NCBI GenBank assembly: GCA_036939355.1
Contig: JALLAP010000295.1
Span: forward strand, 1-18,629
DNA: 18,629 bases
From: Thalassiosira profunda
Taxonomy: Eukaryota > Bacillariophyta > Thalassiosirophyceae > Thalassiosirales > Thalassiosiraceae
Reading direction: 5' to 3'
Position 1 is the first letter of the stretch. Each line of letters opens with the position of its first letter. Shown piece after piece: positions 8,566 to 14,798 of the stretch. The translations under genes and the position numbers were made by a program. The notes beneath the pieces are model-generated. The model did no database searches. It worked only from the letters and a program-made list of their open reading frames with translations, and had not been told where the DNA came from.

Positions 8566-8851
8566 GGCGTCGGTGTGGTGGGAGTGGAGTGAAGGGGGCG
8601 CGGTGGTGGTGGGGTTTGGACGGTGCATACATGCCACTTACGATACTGTTATTCCCTGGGCTTGAAAAGATCATTATGACACGTGATGTGCGTCCCACTT
8701 TTTGCAAGTGGGTGGCCGTTGGCGTTGGCTCTTCATCATTCTTCATCTTCCAGATCACCATCCACATCATCTCTCCTCACGCCCTCGTCCGCGGCCACGC
8801 GCGGGCCCTGCTCTCCGGGCCAGTTCTTAGCCTCTTCGCGTATTGGAAAGT
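8566..8851. promoter_or_regulatory. Divergent promoter region between S9 peptidase and coiled-coil genes
   Basis: These 286 bp lie between two start codons. A CACGTG E-box/G-box lies at 8680-8685 and TTGCAA at 8702-8707. Two more CACGTG sites occur in the S9 gene, at 8447-8452 (across the exon 1 donor) and 8381-8386 (in its intron). There is no clear TATA box. Regulatory roles are inferred from position and motif only. Confidence 0.5.
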
Positions 8852-11020
8852 ATGTCGTCTCTGTTTGATTTCGAGAGCGATTCGTCCGGCGCCGAGGAGT
8901 TGTCGCCCAACCAACGGGCGATGGCGTTCCGGGACGATGCCTCCGACGACGCGACCACCTTCACGGTGGCATCGGTGCTGGAACGGCGCGATAGCTCGAG
9001 GAGGGATACCATCACCCGCGTTATGCCGAGCATGTCGATCAGCGAAGGCGACACGTATGGCATACCAACGACGGCCCAGAAGAAGCAGATTGAGCAGCAC
9101 GAGCGCACTGAGCTGCGGGCAACTTCTTCCTTGCTCAAAGACTCGTCTGGTTCAGAGCACGACGGAGACGATGACGGGGAGTTGGAAAGAGTTGCCTACG
9201 CACATCAGCCTGGCGTCGAAGCCATTTTTCGCGCTCCTTCGTATGAATCCAAACACACCAACCTACTGGATGAAGAAGTGAATGAGGACAATGAACCACT
9301 TGAGGTCAGCCCGAAGAGAACCAAGAGGTCCAATCGCCACAGCGACGTATTCTTGTCAGTGTACGATGACATTGCAACACAAAAGAGAATATCTTTGAAC
9401 GTGCAGGCCAAGGAGCACAACGAGCAGAAAGCCTCACACGCTGCTACGAAAGTCACTGCAAAAGGCACTCACGTGAAAGCTATGGTGACGACGGCACTGC
9501 AAACTGTGAAGGAAGGCTTGGCAGCTCATACAACAACATCGAACACAGGGTGCGATGGTGTTGTTGGTTCGTGGGATGTGGACAAGCTGGGGCATCTGTC
9601 TGGACAGAAGCGAGCCTTTGGTGTTGGCGCATTGGGCGAGAAAGAGAACGGACAGCGCAACAGGAGAAAGTCGATGAACATCCGATCGGAATTGATCCTT
9701 CTGCAAGACGCAGTGGAGGAGAAGAAAGGGGAGTGTGATACCCTCAAGAAAGTGAGTAGACACATTTGCTTTCTACCTTGTCTCGATGGAATCTAAACGC
9801 CTACCTCGGCCGTCTACGCCAGAAACTGGAAGAGTCTCAGTCTCAGGTTCAAGCCCTGCAGCGCGNTAAACGCCTACCTCGGCCGTCTACGCCAGAAACT
9901 GGAAGAGTCTCAGTCTCAGGTCCAAGCCCTGCAGCGCGAGAATGCAATCGTTGTGCAGTCGAAGAATGTCCTCGAATCGAAGCTGGACCTGTCGAAGGAA
10001 TCCTGCCTCGTAGTAGAAGCCAAAGTTGCAACTGCCCGAGCAGAAGCGGAGTATGCCAACAACCGCGTGCAGTCGCTCTCCGACAAACTGGAAGAGTCGC
10101 AATCAGAGACTGAGCAGCTACGCCTGGATCTTGAGACAGAGCGCCAAAGAAACGACGAAGCTGCCGGTGCAGCCGATCAGATTGAGTATCAGCTGGAGAA
10201 GATAAAGCAGGAGAAGAAGGAAGTGGAGAGAGCGCTGGGCTCGTTGAAGTCGCGAGCGGAGATGCATAAGGAACTTGGCGCGATGCGAAAAGCTTTGATT
10301 GACATCAAAGAACTAGAAAGTGCTCGAGCAAATGAGACCCAACGCCTAGAAGCCGAGTTGGAAAGTGCGCGCTCTGCTCTGGAAAAGACCGATGCAGCTG
10401 CCGCCGCTTCTGAGTCTGCGATGGCATCCCTGCGTGATGCGGTGGATTCGCTGGAGAAGGAGAATGGGTCTCTGCGCGCCCAATTGACTCATAGTGCAAC
10501 GCCAGATCAACAGCAGTGGAAGATGGACGTCGAACCAGGCTCCACGGGTATTGAAGTTGCGGTAAAGGAGGAGCAAATGGACGAGGCATCCACTCCGGAA
10601 GCAACAAACATCCACAACATCAATGAGTTAGGCGCAGAGGAGCAATCCGATGACATCTGCGACATCCCGTACAAGGCTATTCAAGGAACTCCCGACTCGT
10701 CCTCGAGGCAGCTCTCCTTCACCTCTACCTTGAAAGTATTTCCCACGGATGAGAAGGAGAACCGGCAGAATGATTCTGAAACGCAATGCCCTACGGACGA
10801 AAAGGAGCGTCGCCATCACATGGTGTGTTCGCTCTGCATGCAGGCACCCAGACCAAACGGAGCGATCAAAAGGTGCCAATGTGGCAGAGATGACTGCGTC
10901 AAGTGGGCACATGCCCAGTGTGTTGTGAACAGCAAAAGTGTATCAAAGTCAGTGAGCCATCCAGGAACGCCGGGCCCTCCGATGCCCACTATCTTGTGCG
11001 GTGGCATCTGGGATGAATGA
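8852..11020 (+). CDS. Coiled-coil protein with C-terminal PHD-like zinc finger, unknown function
   Basis: Exon 1 8852-9751 (300 residues) and exon 2 9896-11020 (374 residues plus stop) join in phase 0 to give 674 residues. I do not recognise the family. Residues 1-125 are Ser/Asp-rich and probably disordered. SPKRTKRSNR from Ser153 combines a CDK-type site with a basic nuclear signal. About 275-510 is a long coiled coil (KLEESQSQVQALQREN..., LSDKLEESQSETEQLRLDLETE). Three KEN tripeptides lie at 264-266, 488-490 and 587-589. The finger at 611-642 has Cys611, Cys614, Cys627, Cys629, Cys634, then Trp637, His639 and Cys642 in the PHD-type C-x2-W-x-H-x2-C order. The last Cys pair of a full PHD is missing before the stop at 11018. 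The context suggests a nuclear, possibly cell-cycle-linked protein, but that is inference. The gene carries a 72-bp duplication around a single N at the start of exon 2. Confidence 0.78.
9752..9895 (+). other. Intron of the coiled-coil gene, inflated by the duplication
   Basis: The donor is AAA|GTGAGT. As assembled, in-frame splicing must use the CGCCAG acceptor of the second copy (ending 9895), giving 144 nt. With the duplication removed, the same acceptor in the first copy (ending 9822) gives 71 nt, in line with the other introns. CTAAAC at 9793-9798 is a good branch site. Confidence 0.8.
9794..9938 (+). repeat. 72-bp near-perfect direct duplication flanking a single N (probable contig-join artefact)
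   Basis: Bases 9794-9865 and 9867-9938 are the same 72-bp sequence, from TAAACGCC to CAGCGCG, separated by one N at 9866. They differ at one base (T9849 versus C9922), which is silent in the coding frame (Val GTT/GTC). The first copy is out of frame with the rest of exon 2 because the offset is 73. The best reading is two overlapping contig ends, perhaps of different alleles, joined without merging. Confidence 0.9.
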
Positions 11021-11093
11021 GTAGCTGTGAATCAAAGTCTTTGGTTGGATGTGGCTTTTTCTTGGGTCGATCTTATACCTTGTAAGCGTTGTC

Positions 11094-12764
11094 TCAACAG
11101 CCTCTAGAGTGCCTCTTGTTGTGAGATCCACTGCCATTCCGTTCAATAAGTCTCATTGACAGCGCCTTCAATGCAGTTGCGTTCATTACAACATGGGATC
11201 TGTCCTCGTTACTCGTCGTATCTCCCTCCGCAGCCGCTTGCAGATGCTTCAGAATATGCCGCCAATCAACACTGTTTGATTGCTCGGATTTTGTTGCTTT
11301 TGCCTTCCTGCCTTTCTTCTTGGCGGGCAGTTGGTTATTCAGCACGCCGTCTTCCTTCGATAAGATAGTATCCAACAACCCATCAACGGTAATCAGTGCC
11401 TCTCGATGGAGAATCGCGTTGACAGCGGCCTGTTGGCGCAGAGGAGAAACATAATTCATGTCTACTCCGTCTGACAGCTCAGAAGGAGCCACATCGACAG
11501 TCAAAGTGCTCGACGCGGCATGGACTGCACGGTCCCAGCATCGCTGCAAAAGAGACGATGTGAATTGCTCGGCCAACCTCGATGCACCATCGCCCTCAAC
11601 GCTGTGTGTGCATTTGCAACATTCCTCGACAAACGTTTGAGGGTCGATTCCGTCGCCGAACGCCTCGTCCCAGTGCCGATCCGGTCCTATGGAGGTGTAG
11701 TACGCATGCTGCTCGCGAACCATGTTGTTGTATCTGACTGGATCGTTCAGAGGCAAGGGCTCCCGCGGCATCCCGAGGTGTTGCTTTTCATGTGATGATT
11801 CTTGTGCATGCTCTTCTGCCGCAAGAAATTCTTTTGGTATGGATAGATCGCCAGCGAAAGCTCCGCATAGGCTCCCCAAACTCATCCCACCATCTCTTCC
11901 GGGAGCCCCCTTGCCAGTATCACCATATTTCTTGTTTGGGCCGCTCTTGGTTTGAGCACTCGCATAAATGATTGCATCGTAAAGCGCCTGGTCGCTCGGA
12001 TGCACCAATCCCATAGCTTCCGTGCTCTTGCCTCCTTCTTCCATCTTGCCCCTGCTTCGTTTGTTGCTGTTCTTTGTGGCCCGCTTCGTTGTCGTTGACT
12101 CCTCGCCGCTTCCAAGAACAGGGTCAGAACGAATAAAAGCATCCCGCACGCTCTCCCGCGCTTGGACCCTCCCCCCGTGCAACAAGATGTGCTCCAATTC
12201 CGCAGACATGTCCTTCACCATCGCTGCCTTTGGAGAAAGCTCTGTGACATCAATTACTCGAGGCACATTTGTTGGCGCGTCAACCAACTGATCCCCAGTA
12301 GAAAATACGCTGGCATCCCCCACGCTGCCGTCTTCGGCGCGCGCCGGGAAGGAAACGCTCGATGGGCGCCTCACCGGCTTCCTCCCGGACAGGTTGTTGA
12401 AGGAAGAGTGGTTTGATTGGGAGGATATCGAGGACGCGGCGCTGCGAGCTGATCGGGATGGGTTGCGGCGCAGAGGTGCCGCGGGTGCTCGTTTGGGCGC
12501 GGACCGTCTCCTCTTCTTCGGTTTGGACGGTTCATCGTTGCATGATGATTTGGAGCCGAGATCCCGGCCAAGGACGGAAGATATTTCGTCGGCGCTCTTT
12601 TGCAATACCCTGCGATTGCGCTCGCGCTTGGCCGCCACCATCTCTTGGTAGGTTTGGTAGACGTTGCCGTCAAAGGCGAAGCCCTCCTTGTTGGTTGACA
12701 CCGGTGCATCGACCGACGATGACCCGTCTGATTCCTCGTCGGAGGACGCCGAGGGCGAAGGCAT
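11094..12764 (-). CDS. Hypothetical basic, probably nuclear protein
   Basis: Intronless, 556 residues, ATG 12764-12762, stop 11096-11094. The frame continues 11 codons upstream but no ATG precedes this one. I do not recognise a family. The N-terminus (1-26) is Ser/acidic and is followed by a short, possibly conserved block, FAFDGNVYQTYQEMVAAKRERNRRVLQ (29-55). Residues 81-103 hold a strong basic cluster, KPKKRRRSAPKR, fitting a nuclear localisation signal, and 100-145 is Ser/Arg-rich. The C-terminal half has more ordered stretches: 256-272 (SDQALYDAIIYASAQTK), 341-388 with aromatic residues and a CCKC, and 396-470 with helices including SPLRQQAAVNAILHREALITVDGLLDTIL. A second basic cluster, KKKGRKAK, is at 482-489. 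It could be a chromatin- or RNA-associated protein, but nothing decides this. It converges on the coiled-coil gene (73 bp) and diverges from HIBCH. Confidence 0.72.
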   Translation of the reverse strand: MPSPSASSDEESDGSSSVDAPVSTNKEGFAFDGNVYQTYQEMVAAKRERNRRVLQKSADEISSVLGRDLGSKSSCNDEPSKPKKRRRSAPKRAPAAPLRRNPSRSARSAASSISSQSNHSSFNNLSGRKPVRRPSSVSFPARAEDGSVGDASVFSTGDQLVDAPTNVPRVIDVTELSPKAAMVKDMSAELEHILLHGGRVQARESVRDAFIRSDPVLGSGEESTTTKRATKNSNKRSRGKMEEGGKSTEAMGLVHPSDQALYDAIIYASAQTKSGPNKKYGDTGKGAPGRDGGMSLGSLCGAFAGDLSIPKEFLAAEEHAQESSHEKQHLGMPREPLPLNDPVRYNNMVREQHAYYTSIGPDRHWDEAFGDGIDPQTFVEECCKCTHSVEGDGASRLAEQFTSSLLQRCWDRAVHAASSTLTVDVAPSELSDGVDMNYVSPLRQQAAVNAILHREALITVDGLLDTILSKEDGVLNNQLPAKKKGRKAKATKSEQSNSVDWRHILKHLQAAAEGDTTSNEDRSHVVMNATALKALSMRLIERNGSGSHNKRHSRGC

Positions 12765-12994
12765 GGCGGCGATTTTGCACACCAGCGCCAAGAGCACCGA
12801 AGAACCGGATACAAGAGAGACTGCGCCGCTCTCGGGACGCTGACGGCCAACAGGGTCGGCAAGTCAAGTTGCAAGGTTGCAAAGCACTGCAAAGGCAAGT
12901 GGTTGTGGCGCGGACAGCTGCGGACTTCTCATTTCACTTTCACCCCCTGCCCACCACCTCCCCGCAACTTCTTGGGCCGCTGCCGCTCAGAACC
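12765..12994. promoter_or_regulatory. Divergent promoter region between the orphan and HIBCH genes
   Basis: These 230 bp lie between two start codons. Two TTGCAA palindromes sit 8 bp apart at 12869-12874 and 12877-12882, followed by a related CTGCAAAG at 12888-12895; the cluster is near the centre. The HIBCH side (about 12925-12990) is a pyrimidine-rich leader. There is no clear TATA box. Confidence 0.55.
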
Positions 12995-14260
12995 ATGGCG
13001 CACGCCTTCACTACGCAGCTCCTCCCCTCCGTCTCCTCCCGGCTGGGGATCCTCCAGCTCAACAATCCCGCGTCCCTCAATGCCCTCACGCTCGAAATGA
13101 TCCGGAGCATGACGCCCACGCTGCAGGCGTGGCACACCGCGGGCGTCCGGTGCACGTTGATGGTCGGAACGCCCTACGAGAAGGACGGCAAGCGCAAGCC
13201 GGCGTTTTGCGCGGGCGGGGACGTGAAGGCGGTGTACCTCGCGGGAGTGTCGGGCGACGACAGGGCATTGACGGCCGATTTCTTCGCGGAGGAGTACCGG
13301 CTGAACCGTCTGATTGCGACGCAGCCCCCGCACATGCCGCAGGTGTCTGTCTGGGACGGGGTCGTGATGGGCGGAGGGGTGGGATTGTCGGTGCACGGGA
13401 AGTACCGGGTGGCCACGGAAAACACACTCTTTGCCATGCCAGGTGAGACTTTGCAATGCTTCGACTGCAAATAATGCTCGTCCACATCACATGCATGAAT
13501 CCTGAACTATTGCAATTGCAACGCAGAATGCAAAATTGGGCTCTTTCCTGATGTGGGCGGTTCGTGGTGGATTCCGCGGCTGAAACTTTACAATCAGCGG
13601 CAAGAAAAGGGGATGGTGGGCGGAGTGGGCAACTATCTGGCGTTGACGGGAGCGCGGCTGAAGGGCGACGATTTGATTTATGCGGGCATCGCCACGCACT
13701 ACGTGCAATCGAACCAATTGGAGGAAATGCAGCGGGCGCTCGTCGAAGCAACGAAAGGAGAGGACACGCTGGGTGACTGTGCCGCAAGCGTGCTCATGTC
13801 GTACCACGATCACAGCATCGATCTCGATGCATCCTTCCTGTGGAAAAATAGAGAGGACATCGATGAAGCGTTCGACGGGAAGGATTCGATGGAGGATATC
13901 TTCGATTCCTTGGAAAGCATGGGAGAGGACTCGGAGTTTGGACAATCCACGCTGACGACATTGCGGCAAATGTCGCCAACGAGCATGAAGGTGACGCTGG
14001 AGGGGCTGAAGCGCGGGGCCCGGGCGCGAACGATCGGCGAGGCGCTGCAAATGGAATACCGAATCGTGCAGGGATGCATGCGGGATGGGGGCGATTTCTA
14101 CGAGGGGATCCGGGCCGCACTCGTGGACAAGGACGGCAACCCCCAGTGGAGTCCGTCGAGCTTGAGCGAGGTTACCGAAGAAATCGTCGAGAGCTACTTT
14201 GAGGAGCTGGGAGAGAGAGAACTGTCGTTTGATGGCAAGGGGGGGCCTTCGAAACTGTAA
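12995..14260 (+). CDS. HIBCH: 3-hydroxyisobutyryl-CoA hydrolase, with peroxisomal PTS1
   Basis: Exons 12995-13442 and 13527-14260, joined in phase 1, give 393 residues. The enzyme releases 3-hydroxyisobutyrate from its CoA ester in valine breakdown and can also act on 3-hydroxypropionyl-CoA. Crotonase-fold motifs are PAFCAGGDVKAVY (69-81), the oxyanion loop WDGVVMGGGVGLSVHG (120-135) and ENTLFAMPECKIGLFPDVGGS (142-162). Glu150 and Asp158 match the catalytic pair of the family in sequence and spacing. The intron splits the Glu150 codon. The protein starts directly with the domain and has no presequence, but it ends in Ser-Lys-Leu, the canonical type 1 peroxisomal signal. This resembles plant CHY1, which is peroxisomal, rather than the mitochondrial animal enzyme. 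ATG 12995 is the first ATG in good context (AACCATGG). TAA is at 14258-14260. Confidence 0.95.
13443..13526 (+). other. Intron of the HIBCH gene (84 nt, phase 1)
   Basis: The donor is CAG|GTGAGA and the acceptor ACGCAG. Splicing yields FAMP-E-CKIGLFPDVGG, the family's catalytic segment, which confirms both sites. A possible branch site, CTGAAC, is at 13502-13507. It contains three TTGCAA palindromes, at 13451-13456, 13510-13515 and 13516-13521. Confidence 0.95.
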
Positions 14261-14798
14261 CATGCATTCATGAACTGCCCCCTTATCAGCACGTCTCTGC
14301 CTGCTGCGTGATATTGCGTTGGGGTGGAGCAGCGCTTTAGTCTTGAAGAATCTCTGCTGAACCTGGGGGAGGAGATGCAAAAGCGAAAATCAGGCTTGAG
14401 GCAGTTGATCTGCTGATTGACTGTAAAAAGTGCTTCCGCTGTCTTTATAAACTCCCTTGGGGTTAATCTCCTTATTTATCAATGCTTTAATCAAGAAGTG
14501 TTTTACCCTAGGTAGAGCTAGAGGGGTGAAATTTATAACATGTTTCCTGTCTGACCGTGACCCAACAGCCCCGTTTACCTTTCTATCTCTTTGGATAAAA
14601 ATAAATCGGCGATAATTTCGTGGGACTCTTGCTTTCCACCATGGGCGCGTTTTAAGCGATAATAAGAAGTTGAAATACGTCAGAGTTGGAATGGTAGTTT
14701 GCGAACTACTGCCCCGCCCCGCCCTTCTTGCTTCTTGCAAGCTTCCGCCCGTTGGGCCTTGCTTTTGCTGCATGCACACCCACTTCTCATCACCAACC
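14261..14798. other. 538-bp intergenic region with an AT-rich island
   Basis: This is the longest gap in the window and the only head-to-tail one. It must hold the HIBCH 3' end and the promoter of the KH-protein gene. Bases 14461-14640 are about 40% G+C by hand count, clearly below the surroundings. A minus-strand frame runs open from inside the KH gene to 14390, with a peptide rich in Arg, Lys and Ile that I do not recognise; it overlaps the KH start and I do not call it a gene. Near the KH start there is a CCCCGCCCCGCCC GC-box-like run (about 14711-14723) and CTTGCAAG at 14734-14741. No tRNA, snRNA or rRNA signature was found. Confidence 0.6.

Noticed and set aside
9752..9895. A natural tandem exon or acceptor duplication in the coiled-coil gene
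   Set aside because: The single N exactly between two near-identical copies and the frame loss in the first copy fit an assembly join far better.
2458..14260. ECHDC3 and HIBCH as parts of one fatty-acid or valine gene cluster
   Set aside because: They are almost 10 kb apart with five unrelated genes between, and their predicted compartments differ (mitochondrion versus peroxisome).
13487..14380. A 297-codon minus-strand frame opposite HIBCH exon 2
   Set aside because: HIBCH motifs and the exact splice junction account for the region; the antisense frame crosses the intron and shows no domain.
14261..14798. A tRNA, snRNA or other structured RNA gene in the gap
   Set aside because: I found no B-box-like sequence, cloverleaf arms or conserved snRNA segments on either strand.
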